NCBI RefSeq assembly: GCF_003933245.1
Contig: NZ_QUSX01000001.1
Span: forward strand, 372,001 to 436,000
Direction: 5' to 3'
From: Maribacter algicola
GTDB lineage: Bacteria > Bacteroidota > Bacteroidia > Flavobacteriales > Flavobacteriaceae
Length of the DNA stretch: 64,000 bases
The notes beneath the pieces are model-generated. The model saw only the letters and a program-made list of their open reading frames with translations, did not search any database and was not told the DNA's origin. The position numbers and the translations under genes were made by a program. Position 1 is the stretch's first letter, and each line of letters starts with the position of its first letter. Below, piece after piece: positions 19,017 to 28,523 of this stretch.

Positions 19017-21620
19017 ATGAAAAAGGTGACCCCATTGATGAAACAATACAATACCATCAAGACCAAATATCCTGATGCCCTGTTGTTGTTTCGTGTGGGC
19101 GACTTTTACGAGACTTTTGGGGAAGATGCCGTCAAGGCCTCCAAAATTCTGGGCATTATCCTTACACATCGAAACAATGGCGGTGACCGAACGGAACTGG
19201 CCGGTTTTCCCCACCATTCCTTGAATACCTATCTGCCCAAATTGGTAAAGGCCGGGCAACGAGTGGCCATTTGTGACCAGTTGGAGGACCCCAAACAGAC
19301 CAAGACCATCGTAAAACGCGGGGTCACTGAATTGGTGACTCCGGGCGTAGCATTAAATGATGATATCCTAAATGCAAAGAGCAATAATTTTCTTTGTGCC
19401 GTCCATTTTGGGAGAAAGAAGATCGGGGTTGCCTTTGCGGATATCTCAACAGGGGAATTCTTGACTTCTGAAGGAAGCGAAGAGCAGGTGGACAAGCTTT
19501 TACAAAATTTCTCGCCCAATGAAATCCTCATCTCCAAATCGCACCGCAAGGAATTCGCCGACATTTTTGGAAATCAGTTCCACACCTTTTTTGTGGAGGA
19601 TTGGGTTTACCAAGAGGACTATGCCCTGGAGAACCTCACCAACCATTTTAAGACCAAATCCTTAAAGGGATTTGGGGTGGACCATTTAGGACATGGGATT
19701 ATCGCATCCGGCGTAATCCTGCACTATCTATCAGAAACCCAGCACAGGCAGCTGCAACACATCAACACCCTTCAGCGCGTTGCCGAGGACGAATATATTT
19801 GGATGGACCGTTTCACCATTAAAAACCTGGAACTGTACCACTCCAATAACGAAAATGCCGTAACCTTATTGGACGTTATTGACAAAACCATATCCCCAAT
19901 GGGAGGACGGATGATCAAACGCTGGTTGGCCCTACCGCTTAAAAACGTCCAAAAAATTAGGAGTCGGCATGAGGTTGTAAAACACTTGTACGAAAACGAG
20001 GAAATACTTCACAAATTACAGGCGAACATCAAACATATTGGGGATTTGGAACGGCTGATTTCCAAGATTTCCACAGGGAAAGTAAACCCAAAGGAGGTTG
20101 TTCTGCTAAAGAATTCCCTGCAGGCCATCATACCTATCAAACAAATTACCTGCAACTCCCAGAACGAGGCTTTGGCCCTCATTGGGGACAAATTACATTC
20201 TTGTGACCTGTTGCGAAACAAAATCAAGGAAATGCTCAATGAGGAGGCTCCCGTAAATATCCTAAAGGGCAATGTTATTGCCGATGGATTTTCCGATGAA
20301 TTGGATGAATTACGTGGACTGGCAACCCGTGGGAAGGATTATTTGGACCAAATGCTGGAACGCGAAACGCAGGCGACCGGTATATCCTCACTTAAAATTG
20401 CTTCCAACAACGTTTTTGGCTATTATATAGAAGTTCGAAACACCCACAAAAACAAGGTTCCGGAAACTTGGATCCGTAAACAGACCTTGGTCAACGCAGA
20501 GCGCTATATTACAGAAGAGCTAAAAGAATACGAATCTAAAATCTTGGGAGCGGAGGAACGTATCACTTCTTTAGAACAGCAGTTGTTCTCGCAGCTAATC
20601 GTGTGGATGCAGGAATATATCCAACCGGTACAGCAAAATGCCCATCTAATAGCTCAACTCGACTGTCTCTGCGGATTTACCCAATTGGCGAAGGAAAACC
20701 AGTACGTTGCACCAGAACTCAATGGTTCCACGGATATTATTATTAAAAACGGACGCCATCCGGTCATAGAAAAACAATTGCCATTGGGCGAGGCCTACAT
20801 TGCCAATGACGTATCCTTGGATCGAAGCGGCCAACAAATTATCATGATTACGGGACCCAATATGAGTGGTAAATCGGCTATTTTACGACAAACGGCGCTC
20901 ATTGTACTCTTGGCCCAAATGGGAAGTTTTGTTCCCGCTGAAGCTGCGCAAATTGGCTATGTGGATAAAATTTTTACCCGTGTAGGCGCCAGTGACAATA
21001 TCTCGATGGGAGAATCGACCTTTATGGTTGAAATGAACGAGACCGCCTCTATCCTCAACAATCTTTCAGAACGAAGTTTGGTGCTTTTGGATGAAATTGG
21101 CCGGGGAACCAGTACCTACGATGGTATTTCCATCGCCTGGGCCATTTCGGAGTATCTTCACGAACATCCTGCAAGGGCCAAAACCTTGTTTGCCACACAC
21201 TACCATGAATTGAACGAGATGGCGGCTACCTTTGACCGCATTAAAAACTACAATGTTTCCGTAAAAGAACTCAAGGATAACGTATTGTTCCTTAGAAAAT
21301 TAACACCTGGTGGCAGCGAGCATAGTTTTGGCATCCATGTGGCCAAAATGGCGGGTATGCCACAACAGGTCATATCTAGGGCCAATAAGATTTTAAAGAA
21401 ATTGGAGAAATCCCACTCCAACGAAGAACTAACAGAAAAGCTCTCGTCTTCAAGGGAAGAAATGCAGCTAAGCTTCTTTAATTTGGACGATCCCCTCTTG
21501 GAAGAGATTAAGGAAGAAATCCTACATTTGGACATTGATACACTTACCCCAGTGGAGGCCTTGATGAAACTCAACGAGATAAAACGCTTGTTGTCAAAAA
21601 AGAAGAAAGCTACCTCTTAA
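19017..21620 (+). CDS. mutS: DNA mismatch repair ATPase
   Basis: MutS recognises mismatches and starts repair. From ATG 19017 it has 867 residues. The mismatch-contact motif [16 protein letters not shown] is near residue 20-35. The C-terminal ATPase has Walker [15 protein letters not shown], Walker [17 protein letters not shown] and [13 protein letters not shown]. The frame is open to an ATG at 18948, but those 23 extra residues do not look like MutS, and [15 protein letters not shown] is the usual Bacteroidetes beginning. It ends about 95 bp before tRNA-Gly. mutL was not seen in the window. Confidence 0.96.
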   Translation: MKKVTPLMKQYNTIKTKYPDALLLFRVGDFYETFGEDAVKASKILGIILTHRNNGGDRTELAGFPHHSLNTYLPKLVKAGQRVAICDQLEDPKQTKTIVKRGVTELVTPGVALNDDILNAKSNNFLCAVHFGRKKIGVAFADISTGEFLTSEGSEEQVDKLLQNFSPNEILISKSHRKEFADIFGNQFHTFFVEDWVYQEDYALENLTNHFKTKSLKGFGVDHLGHGIIASGVILHYLSETQHRQLQHINTLQRVAEDEYIWMDRFTIKNLELYHSNNENAVTLLDVIDKTISPMGGRMIKRWLALPLKNVQKIRSRHEVVKHLYENEEILHKLQANIKHIGDLERLISKISTGKVNPKEVVLLKNSLQAIIPIKQITCNSQNEALALIGDKLHSCDLLRNKIKEMLNEEAPVNILKGNVIADGFSDELDELRGLATRGKDYLDQMLERETQATGISSLKIASNNVFGYYIEVRNTHKNKVPETWIRKQTLVNAERYITEELKEYESKILGAEERITSLEQQLFSQLIVWMQEYIQPVQQNAHLIAQLDCLCGFTQLAKENQYVAPELNGSTDIIIKNGRHPVIEKQLPLGEAYIANDVSLDRSGQQIIMITGPNMSGKSAILRQTALIVLLAQMGSFVPAEAAQIGYVDKIFTRVGASDNISMGESTFMVEMNETASILNNLSERSLVLLDEIGRGTSTYDGISIAWAISEYLHEHPARAKTLFATHYHELNEMAATFDRIKNYNVSVKELKDNVLFLRKLTPGGSEHSFGIHVAKMAGMPQQVISRANKILKKLEKSHSNEELTEKLSSSREEMQLSFFNLDDPLLEEIKEEILHLDIDTLTPVEALMKLNEIKRLLSKKKKATS

Positions 21621-21647
21621 TAAAAGTCATTCTTTTGCTTTTTTTAC

Positions 21648-21677
21648 TTTGACATTTATAGAATTGTATTAAATTTG
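21648..21677 (+). promoter_or_regulatory. Bacteroidetes-type promoter for the tRNA genes
   Basis: TTTG at 21648-21651 and TAAATTTG at 21670-21677 match the Bacteroidetes -33 TTTG and -7 TAnnTTTG elements exactly, with an 18-bp spacer. Transcription would begin about 30 bp before tRNA-Gly. Confidence 0.6.
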
Positions 21678-21714
21678 CATCCGCATCTTTAGAGATGTAC
21701 GTTCTTTTTAATTT

Positions 21715-21787
21715 GCGAAAATAGCTCAGTTGGTAGAGCGCCACCTTGCCAAGGTGGAGGTCGCGGGTTCGAATCCCGTTTTTCGCT
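21715..21787 (+). tRNA. tRNA-Gly (anticodon GCC)
   Basis: The acceptor arm GCGAAAA (21715-21721) pairs with TTTTCGC (21780-21786), with discriminator T. A D-arm TAGCTCAGTTGGTAGAGC, an anticodon stem-loop with loop CTTGCCA (anticodon GCC) and a T-arm GCGGGTTCGAATCCCG are all present. The CCA end is not encoded. Confidence 0.97.
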
Positions 21788-21795
21788 CAATTTTT

Positions 21796-21842
21796 ACTCC
21801 GCACGGCTACGGCTACGCATAGCCCCGAAAGCGGAGTTTTTT
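21796..21842 (+). terminator. Hairpin between the two tRNA genes
   Basis: ACTCCGC (21796-21802) pairs with GCGGAGT (21831-21837). A second inner pairing of GGCTA and TAGCC sits around a GCTACG repeat. Six T follow. It looks like a terminator, which would mean tRNA-Leu is transcribed at least partly from its own promoter; alternatively it is a processing structure. Confidence 0.6.
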
Positions 21843-21864
21843 ATTTAAAATAACAATAAGTCCT

Positions 21865-21948
21865 GCTCGAGTGGTGGAATTGGTAGACACGCCGGACTTA
21901 AAATCCTGTGGGCATTTGCCCGTGCGGGTTCAAGTCCCGCCTCGAGTA
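21865..21948 (+). tRNA. tRNA-Leu (anticodon TAA)
   Basis: An 84-nt class II tRNA. The acceptor GCTCGAG pairs with CTCGAGT (one G-U pair at the end). The anticodon loop CTTAAAA gives anticodon TAA, a long variable arm has the stem GGGC/GCCC, and the T-arm is GCGGGTTCAAGTCCCGC. Discriminator A is at 21948. Confidence 0.97.
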
Positions 21949-21960
21949 CTTATAATTGGA

Positions 21961-21987
21961 AAAGTCGTGAATTATCACGACTTTTTT
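21961..21987 (+). terminator. Terminator after tRNA-Leu
   Basis: A perfect 10-bp stem, AAAGTCGTGA and TCACGACTTT, has the four-base loop ATTA and is followed by a T tract. Confidence 0.85.
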
Positions 21988-22103
21988 GTTTTGAAAGATT
22001 GAGCAAATCAAATTTGTGAAAAGCTTGAAAAACAAGAAAGCAATCATAAAATGATTGACTTTTATAATTTCAACAAGTTTGAAGGGGACTCGCCTAAGGA
22101 AAT

Positions 22104-22119
22104 TCCCACCTCGAGTACT
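22104..22119 (+). repeat. Partial copy of the tRNA-Leu 3' end
   Basis: TCCCACCTCGAGTACT at 22104-22119 matches 21935-21950 (the T-arm 3' side, acceptor arm and two flanking bases of tRNA-Leu) with one mismatch in 16. There is no tRNA body in front of it. A 3'-end fragment of a tRNA downstream of the intact gene is what integration or excision at a tRNA leaves behind, but no integrase or cargo remains in the 154 bp between. Confidence 0.55.
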
Positions 22120-22157
22120 AAAAAACCCTCTCAATCATTTGATTTTGAGGGTTTTTT
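22120..22157. terminator. Terminator hairpin
   Basis: AAAAAACCCTC (22120-22130) pairs with GAGGGTTTTTT (22147-22157) around a loop that can itself pair AATCA/TGATT. It directly abuts the tRNA-Leu remnant. It can act in both directions. Confidence 0.7.
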
Positions 22158-22332
22158 AATTGTGAAATTTTTAAACAGGAATGAGCTATTTATAAAAATC
22201 TATTCTCTACGTTGAGAGGTTCACCTTTTTTTACTAAACCATTCATATTGCATTAAAAAATAAGCCTTCACCATTAAACCTTTTGCTATTTTAGGCCTCT
22301 AAAATTGAATAGACTAAATAACCGATAGTAAT

Positions 22333-22842
22333 ATGAGCAGAAAATCAGAGAACACTTTTAGGGAATTTCACCGCTACCTAGGCTTTTTCCTAGCTGGTAT
22401 TATGGCTGTTTATGCCATTAGTGGAATTGTTTTAACCTTTAGAAACACAGACTTCCTAAAAAGTGAGGTTACCATCACAAAAACAATCCCTAAAGGGTTG
22501 AATGAGGAAAAATTGGGTCAAGAACTTCGTATGCGCTTCTTCAAAGTGGATAAGACGGAGGGAGACATGGTTTATTTTGGCAATGGCACTTATAATAAGG
22601 TTACAGGCGATGTATCTTACACAGAAAAGCGTCAACCTATCGTCATCGAAAAAATGAACAAACTGCATAAGATGCACCAGGGGAATCCCTTGTTTTGGCT
22701 CGCTATACTATTTGGTATAGGTTTACTGTTCTTTTCTGTATCCGCTTTTTTTATGATCAACCCAAAGGCACCCATTTACAAAAAGGGCATCTATTTTGCC
22801 GTTGCTGGTTTTTTATTGACGGTGGTCCTTTTAATGGTTTGA
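22333..22842 (+). CDS. PepSY-associated-type small membrane protein
   Basis: A 169-residue protein with an N-terminal helix (about residues 14-36, FLAGIMAVYAISGIVLTF) preceded by FREFHRYLG, a pattern shared with PepSY-TM proteins. A soluble middle of about 80 residues (GDMVYFGNGTYNKVTGDV) and two C-terminal helices (about 116-135 and 143-165) follow. A conserved-looking KLHKMHQG comes just before the second helix. PepSY-TM proteins often sit beside iron/siderophore uptake genes, but none is here. It is monocistronic, with a terminator immediately after. Confidence 0.7.
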   Translation: MSRKSENTFREFHRYLGFFLAGIMAVYAISGIVLTFRNTDFLKSEVTITKTIPKGLNEEKLGQELRMRFFKVDKTEGDMVYFGNGTYNKVTGDVSYTEKRQPIVIEKMNKLHKMHQGNPLFWLAILFGIGLLFFSVSAFFMINPKAPIYKKGIYFAVAGFLLTVVLLMV

Positions 22843-22862
22843 TACATTATTTGCCTTACAAA

Positions 22863-22894
22863 AAAAGAACCCGGACGATTGTCGGGGTTCTTTT
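22863..22894. terminator. Bidirectional terminator
   Basis: AAAAGAACCC (22863-22872) pairs with GGGTTCTTTT (22885-22894) with an inner GAC/GTC pairing. It lies between the convergent PepSY-type gene and the GH3 glycosidase. Confidence 0.8.
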
Positions 22895-22919
22895 ATAAAT
22901 CAATGGGTTATTTGAATTT

Positions 22920-25214
22920 TTATTTATAATTCTTAACACGCTCGTCGGTAATAATCCCGCTCCAATTCAGCCCAAAGGCGAAATCATATACATTTCCATC
23001 TGCATCGGTATGAGGCACCATATCCCTTGGCACATCTTCAAATTGTGCTTCCACGGTAAGCATATCCGCGGGCATCTGAAATGGAAGCAATGCCGATGGT
23101 TCCACCTTACCGGAAATTATGTCCATCAACGCCTGGTCCTGTACACCCATGTGGATCAAAATACTCGAAGCACTGGGTTCAATTTCTGAAAACACCATAG
23201 GCTTTGAAACCTTTACCGATACAATTACTGGTTTATCTCCCATTTTTGCCTTGGTATCGTTCACTAATTGCATATCTGTTGCATTAATGGTGGTTACCGA
23301 TTTTCCTTTATAACTTCTATTGGTAAAATCCTCTAAAGGACTACCGCCGGCCAAACTAACTTCACGGGCTGTATTGGCCGTGTACGGACCATATTGTAAG
23401 TTGATCGGAATGTATCCATTGCCTCCTTTTTCCAAATCTGCATCGTTATAACCTACACCACCATCGGGACTTTGTATCCCCACCAATGCAAAATCTGCCT
23501 CTTCTGGAGTTTCCACAACATCAAAGTATTTCGCTACGACTTCCATATTGAAAGCATCTACCGTTTTAGGCTCGGTAGTCACGCCCCACCAATTCGTAGT
23601 AGGTGCTATATAGCGCTGTGGTACGTAAACCTTTTGCTTTGTCTCAATTGGAAGTGCCTTGTTACTGTTTTTTAACATTATAATGGAGCGTAGCTGCGCA
23701 TCGAAACCAGCTTTCATGTACTCACTATTTCCCACAATTTCCTTGGTTTCTTCCACATCCAAATATGGATTTTCAAAAAGGCCAGTTCTAAATATATTGG
23801 TCAACAAACGTACCGCCGATTCCTCAAATCGCGCTCGCATGGCCTCTTCACCTTTCTCGGCAACACCCAATTTATAAGCCTCTAAAACAGGCCCCATATC
23901 ATTGTTGCCACCAAATTGGTCCATTCCAGCCTCTATTGCCTTGTAATGACGTTCCGCAACTGAAAGCCCTTCTACACCAAAAGGTTTTCCTTCAAATTTA
24001 GATACGGAAGTTATATCCCTCGTGATACCCCAATCCGTACACAATACGCCATCGTAACCATACGTTCCCCGAAGCACATCCGTAATTAAATACTTATTAT
24101 AGCCGTTCGCGACTTTCTCGCCCTCCCCTGTGGAAATAGTATAGTACGGCATCACAGCCGCAGCCATTTTTGTGGGACCTTCAAGTTTAAAGGCACCTTC
24201 CGTAAAGGGCTGCATATGATCTTTAATATTTTTACCAGGATAGACCGCATAGGCACCATAACCAAAATGTCCGTCACGACCACCTTCCTCCGGTCCACCG
24301 CCAGGCCAATGTTTTACCATGGCATTCACGCTTTCCATGCCCCAATCGCCTCCATTGGTTGATTGAAATCCGTCAACATAAGCTCTTGCCAAATCCGTTG
24401 CCAAATCAGGATCTTCACCCATTGTACCATCAAAACGGCTCCAACGAGGTTCTGTCGCTAAATCTATTTGTGGAGAAAGAGCCGTGGCGATTCCCAATGC
24501 CCTATATTCCTTGGAAGCAATTTCACCAAATTGTTTCATGAGGGCGGGATCAAAAGAGGCTGCTATGCCCAAAGTACCCGGCCACATTGAAATATCCCCA
24601 CCGGCACCAGCATTGAATTCCGCATAGGAATCACTGCCATGACGAGGATCGGAACTTGTATTGACCGGAATACCCAAATATAAACCTTCTGCAAAAGCCT
24701 GAACATTATTGTTCCACTGCGCTGCGACTGCGGGACTCTCCACAGAGGTAATCAACACATGGCGTAAATGGTCATCACTCAAAAATTTCTTTTGCTCATC
24801 GGACAAATCACTTGCAAGAGCACCGCTTTCTGAAAAGGTTTTGCCATTGTAGGTGGATGACCCAAAACCACGGCTTCTTCCAGGGAGGGATTGATGCGAG
24901 CTGTATAGCATAAGACCTGCGATATCTTCTAAACTCATTTTTTTCGCCAAATCCTTTGCACGTTCTTTGACTGGCAAGCGCCAATCTTCATAAGCATCCA
25001 GTTCGCCGTTTTTATTGAGGTCTTTGAAGGCATATCTATCCACGGTAAGGAGTTGTACCCCAGATTCAGGATGATACCCCAAGGTGCTTCCTTCCAAGTT
25101 TTTTACCTCTATGTAATCCTCATTCTGTTGGGTAGTGAACTTATCACCACAACTAACCAGTAAAATTGCACATAGGGCAATTATAAAAAAAGTATTCTGT
25201 TTATTATGTTTCAT
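22920..25214 (-). CDS. Glycoside hydrolase family 3 lipoprotein
   Basis: A 764-residue exported beta-glycosidase, last gene of the sugar operon. The N-terminus has a lipoprotein signal, IALCAILLVSC, with the acylated Cys near residue 22, so it is probably anchored in a membrane. The GH3 N-domain barrel shows GIPVNTSSDPRHG, the PQIDLATEPRWSRFDGTMGED region, VKHWPGGGPEEGGRDGH (substrate-binding K-H) and the nucleophile Asp in YDGVLCTDWG. The C-domain follows from about residue 500. GH3 covers beta-glucosidase and beta-xylosidase; with GH67 nearby either is possible. ATG 25214 is chosen because 25238 would overlap the upstream gene and precede the signal peptide. Confidence 0.92.
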   Translation of the reverse strand: MKHNKQNTFFIIALCAILLVSCGDKFTTQQNEDYIEVKNLEGSTLGYHPESGVQLLTVDRYAFKDLNKNGELDAYEDWRLPVKERAKDLAKKMSLEDIAGLMLYSSHQSLPGRSRGFGSSTYNGKTFSESGALASDLSDEQKKFLSDDHLRHVLITSVESPAVAAQWNNNVQAFAEGLYLGIPVNTSSDPRHGSDSYAEFNAGAGGDISMWPGTLGIAASFDPALMKQFGEIASKEYRALGIATALSPQIDLATEPRWSRFDGTMGEDPDLATDLARAYVDGFQSTNGGDWGMESVNAMVKHWPGGGPEEGGRDGHFGYGAYAVYPGKNIKDHMQPFTEGAFKLEGPTKMAAAVMPYYTISTGEGEKVANGYNKYLITDVLRGTYGYDGVLCTDWGITRDITSVSKFEGKPFGVEGLSVAERHYKAIEAGMDQFGGNNDMGPVLEAYKLGVAEKGEEAMRARFEESAVRLLTNIFRTGLFENPYLDVEETKEIVGNSEYMKAGFDAQLRSIIMLKNSNKALPIETKQKVYVPQRYIAPTTNWWGVTTEPKTVDAFNMEVVAKYFDVVETPEEADFALVGIQSPDGGVGYNDADLEKGGNGYIPINLQYGPYTANTAREVSLAGGSPLEDFTNRSYKGKSVTTINATDMQLVNDTKAKMGDKPVIVSVKVSKPMVFSEIEPSASSILIHMGVQDQALMDIISGKVEPSALLPFQMPADMLTVEAQFEDVPRDMVPHTDADGNVYDFAFGLNWSGIITDERVKNYK

Positions 25215-25227
25215 TATTTCAATTTTT

Positions 25228-26841
25228 TTAGTTTCCACTCGTTATTTCAAATAATTCTTTATCCCATTGAGGTTTTACCTCACAGGTTACATCAAAATGC
25301 ATGGTTGCCGTATTCTCTTCCGAGTAAGCAGGCCATTCCGGTAAACTATCCGTATTTGGATTTCCGGTCGTGGCGAAATTGATCCACGCCTGGCTCATCT
25401 TATCGGCCAAGGTATGTGCCTCCGCACCACCACCTGTCATATGGTTTGCTTTGTCCACCGTATTAAAAACAAAGGGTAGTTCCATACAGTGGAGCGATTT
25501 GTATTTGCCGTCAAAAACCGGAGACTGCCATGTGAACAAATACATATATACGGGGGCTCCTCCTTCTAAGCTCGATTTTCTATTCGCCTGAGCAACTGCC
25601 CCCGGACGGAACATCGTATCCACGTCCAATAGATCCTTAGGGTCCTTGTCATTTGGATAGGCCTTTTTAACCGCAGCGATATAATCATCGGCCTTATCCT
25701 TGTAAGTATCCTTGATATGTTTCATGATTTCGGCTTCGGAAGCGTTCAAAAATCGCATGTTGGCAAATGGTGCAAATTCATTTTTTACGGTCCCAATCAA
25801 CAAAGGAATGTTCCTGGACATTTCAAAAGCTTCGTTTGAATTAACTTGAAAAGGAAGGTCCTCTCCATCCCTGCTGGGCCCCCAGTTCAGTCCAAAACCT
25901 ATGACCGGCTTACCGGCATCCTTCATTTTTTGGGCGACATTTTGTAAGGCCTTGGCACTGGCATCTGCCAATACTTCGAACGGTATCTTTTGAATGCTAT
26001 CGATGTTGGAGGCATCCAATCCCAAAATAGAAATGGTTTCCGCCGCTATGGCCTGCGTATCCTCCTTCTCCAATATACCGCTCCTCATGGCCCCACTCTG
26101 GTTGATGGCCTTATGAAAAAGTCCTTTTGCCTTGGGCATGGCCATCAAGGTATTCACCTTGGCCCCTCCCCCAGACTGACCGAATACGGTTACATTGTTA
26201 GGGTCGCCACCGAAATTCTCAATGTTCGCCTTTACCCATTCCAAGGCCATGACCATATCCAAAATACTGTTGTTGGCGGAGTGCTTGTACTTTTCACCAT
26301 AGGCCGATAAATCCAAAAAGCCCAATACGTTTAATCTATGATTGATTGAAACCACGACCACATCCCCTTTTTTACTTAGGTTCTCCCCGTCATAGGAAGG
26401 AAGCTCATGACTCGATCCGGCCGTAAAACCCCCGCCATGAATCCAAAACATAACGGGTCTTTTTTTGTTGTCCGAAATACTTGGCGTCCAAACATTCAAA
26501 CTCAGGCAATCTTCGTTGGTATAGCCCCAATCATGATCGAACACGAACTCAGATTCGTCCTGAACCGAGGTGGTGGAAGTCATGAGAGGCGCCACAGGAC
26601 CATACATGGTGGAACTGCGAACGCCTTCCCAGGCATCGGGCTTTACAGATGCCTCAAAACGTTCCGCCTTGGCATAGGGAATTCCCTTATACGTGAAAAT
26701 TCCATTTTGGATATATCCGCGTACCTTGCCGCTTTCCGTATTTGTAACGGCTACATCCTTTCCCGTAGTCACTTCTTGGCCCAGCACAGCCAGTGACCCC
26801 ATAAAGAGCATTACAAAAAAATTAAGTGTTCCTTTTTTCAT
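25228..26841 (-). CDS. Secreted type-B carboxylesterase
   Basis: A 537-residue alpha/beta-hydrolase of the cholinesterase/carboxylesterase family with a signal peptide (residues 1-22, ending AVLGQ). WIHGGGFTAGSS is the oxyanion hole, VTVFGQSGGGAKV holds the nucleophile Ser (G-Q-S-G-G instead of the usual G-E-S-A-G), and LHCMELPFVF carries the catalytic His. EDCLSLNVWTP is the family fingerprint. In this operon it could remove acetyl or other esters from plant or algal polysaccharide. The ATG at 26841 follows the isomerase stop by 16 bp; the open frame up to 26865 would overlap it. Confidence 0.9.
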   Translation of the reverse strand: MKKGTLNFFVMLFMGSLAVLGQEVTTGKDVAVTNTESGKVRGYIQNGIFTYKGIPYAKAERFEASVKPDAWEGVRSSTMYGPVAPLMTSTTSVQDESEFVFDHDWGYTNEDCLSLNVWTPSISDNKKRPVMFWIHGGGFTAGSSHELPSYDGENLSKKGDVVVVSINHRLNVLGFLDLSAYGEKYKHSANNSILDMVMALEWVKANIENFGGDPNNVTVFGQSGGGAKVNTLMAMPKAKGLFHKAINQSGAMRSGILEKEDTQAIAAETISILGLDASNIDSIQKIPFEVLADASAKALQNVAQKMKDAGKPVIGFGLNWGPSRDGEDLPFQVNSNEAFEMSRNIPLLIGTVKNEFAPFANMRFLNASEAEIMKHIKDTYKDKADDYIAAVKKAYPNDKDPKDLLDVDTMFRPGAVAQANRKSSLEGGAPVYMYLFTWQSPVFDGKYKSLHCMELPFVFNTVDKANHMTGGGAEAHTLADKMSQAWINFATTGNPNTDSLPEWPAYSEENTATMHFDVTCEVKPQWDKELFEITSGN

Positions 26842-26857
26842 TTTGTTAATTGTAAGA

Positions 26858-27781
26858 TTATTCAAAACCGAACTTTTTCAAACCCTCATGGCTGATTTTA
26901 ATAGCTTCCAAAGGTTTAAGACCATCAAAGGTCATATCCTGCTCTACCATATAATACTCCATACCGGAGAGATCTTTTTTGGCTAAAATCCTACCGAAAT
27001 CAATGGTTCCCTCGCCTACGGGCGCAAATCTGCCCTGATCGTCCATATCCTTTACGTGCCATAGTTTGAATCGGCCCGGATATTTCTCAAAATACGCTAC
27101 AGGGTCGGCACCCGCTTTGGTCACCCAATACAGGTCCATTTGGAAGTTTACAAATTCCGGGTTACAGTTTTCCAATAAATAGTCAATTACTACAGTATCG
27201 TCATCGCCCTTTTTGAACTCAAAGTCATGGTTATGATACAACAGTTTAAGACCGGCCGCATTCGCCTTTTCCCCAAGGGTGTCCAAAATATCGGCCAATT
27301 CCCGAGCGGTACCTTTCATACCCATGGTCCTATCTTCCATATTGAACGTAAACATACCCATTGGTGGAACAGGAACTACAAAATACTCGAACCCCGCAGC
27401 CTTAACATCGGCCATCATCTGATCCGCATTCTCCAAGGTTACGGAGCCTTGATGTGTACTTAAAGGGGTCAATCCTACTTCGCCTAGATATGTCTTGAAA
27501 TCTGCAGGGGACATATCGTAAAATTTCCCATCGGCATAGCTAGCTGCCTCGATATTTTTATAGCCTGCATCGGCCACGGACTTGAGGGTCGTTTTGGCAT
27601 TTGTCCCCATATCTTCCCGAACGGTATAAAGGGCCAATCCACCAAAATCAGTTTCTTCCTCGACCATTGTCTCTGGAGTTTCGGTTGTTTCGTTTACCTT
27701 ATCGGCCTTGCCCTTACAGGAAAAGACCAAACCGGCCGCAACCAGTACGAATACATTTAAGATTAATTTTCTCATGTTCAT
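26858..27781 (-). CDS. Sugar phosphate isomerase/epimerase-family lipoprotein
   Basis: A 307-residue TIM-barrel protein of the xylose-isomerase-like/AP-endonuclease-2 family. MNMRKLILNVFVLVAAGLVFSC is a lipoprotein signal. The barrel includes GGLALYTVRE, the YHNHDFEF metal-site strand, VNFQMDLYWVTKAGADP, LWHVKDMD and YYMVEQD, which supply the His/Asp/Glu ligands usual in the fold. Exported members are common in Bacteroidetes sugar loci, but the substrate is rarely known. The frame runs open to 27880, overlapping the regulator gene; the lipoprotein signal supports 27781 (27775 is also possible). Confidence 0.85.
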   Translation of the reverse strand: MNMRKLILNVFVLVAAGLVFSCKGKADKVNETTETPETMVEEETDFGGLALYTVREDMGTNAKTTLKSVADAGYKNIEAASYADGKFYDMSPADFKTYLGEVGLTPLSTHQGSVTLENADQMMADVKAAGFEYFVVPVPPMGMFTFNMEDRTMGMKGTARELADILDTLGEKANAAGLKLLYHNHDFEFKKGDDDTVVIDYLLENCNPEFVNFQMDLYWVTKAGADPVAYFEKYPGRFKLWHVKDMDDQGRFAPVGEGTIDFGRILAKKDLSGMEYYMVEQDMTFDGLKPLEAIKISHEGLKKFGFE

Positions 27782-27821
27782 GTTGTTTATAATTATAGGT
27801 TTACGTTTAAAATTTAAAATC

Positions 27822-28523
27822 CTATTTGAAACTGTATAGGTAAGGTGCCTTATGGGCTTTTCCTTGAAACAGTTTTTCATGCCTTACCAATAGTTCCAAG
27901 GAAAGCATTTTTCTTTGAAAGGTAGTACGACGTAATTTTTCTCCTAAAATAGCCTCGTATACCTGCTGCAGTTGTTTCATAGTAAACTTATGAGGCAAAA
28001 GATTCATCCCCACAATTTTTCTATCCAAATTGTTCCGGAGGACTATAAGTGCCTTTTCCACCATTTCCCGATGGTCCATAATTAAATCGGGTAATTCGTC
28101 AATGGAATACCAGTTGATACTATCTGAAAGTTCGTCAGGTTTTAAACTTACCTCTTCATAATTAATAAGAGCATAATATCCAATGGATATGAACCTTCCC
28201 AACATCCAACCATATTCCACCATATCAAGATTATTCTCGATAAGAATTCTTTCCATGATTTGTGGATTAGACCTTTCCAAACTTCCAAAGGTGCTGAACT
28301 GCTCCAGGTAAATATCCCTTAACCCTGTACGTTGGCTAACGCCAATCTTGACTGCATCGTCCAGACTTTCGTCCATTTTGACGAATCCTCCCGGAAGTGC
28401 AAAATATCCAGTATTATGGTACTCCAAAACCAATATCTTAAGCTGGCTACCATTAAACCCAAATATGACGGAATCATAGGATACATTCTGAATATAATCC
28501 CGATTTTCTTTTGAACTATTCAA
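27822..28523 (-). CDS. Nudix-like transcriptional regulator (NrtR/AraR type), inactive Nudix box
   Basis: A 233-residue protein. Residues 15-145 form a Nudix fold: YDSVIFGFNGSQLKILVLEYH then ALPGGFVKMDESLDDAVKIG. Aligned to G-x5-E-x7-R-E-U-x-E-E-x-G-U, the first G and E are kept, but R-E reads I-G and E-E reads Q-R, so hydrolysis is very unlikely. Residues 160-233 (MNLLPHKFTMKQLQQVYEAI, then GEKLRRTTFQRKML) form the winged helix-turn-helix of NrtR-type regulators, of which Bacteroidetes members control sugar catabolism. It is first in the operon with the isomerase, esterase and GH3 genes, and a 23-bp palindrome lies 64 bp upstream of its start. Confidence 0.88.
   Translation of the reverse strand: MNSSKENRDYIQNVSYDSVIFGFNGSQLKILVLEYHNTGYFALPGGFVKMDESLDDAVKIGVSQRTGLRDIYLEQFSTFGSLERSNPQIMERILIENNLDMVEYGWMLGRFISIGYYALINYEEVSLKPDELSDSINWYSIDELPDLIMDHREMVEKALIVLRNNLDRKIVGMNLLPHKFTMKQLQQVYEAILGEKLRRTTFQRKMLSLELLVRHEKLFQGKAHKAPYLYSFK

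Noticed and set aside
21799..21825. GGCTACG tandem repeat between the tRNA genes as a mobile or regulatory repeat
   Set aside because: Only two units, and they fall inside the loop of the terminator-like hairpin.
21898..22134. 78-codon minus-strand open frame
   Set aside because: It runs through the 3' half of tRNA-Leu and its terminator; not a protein gene.
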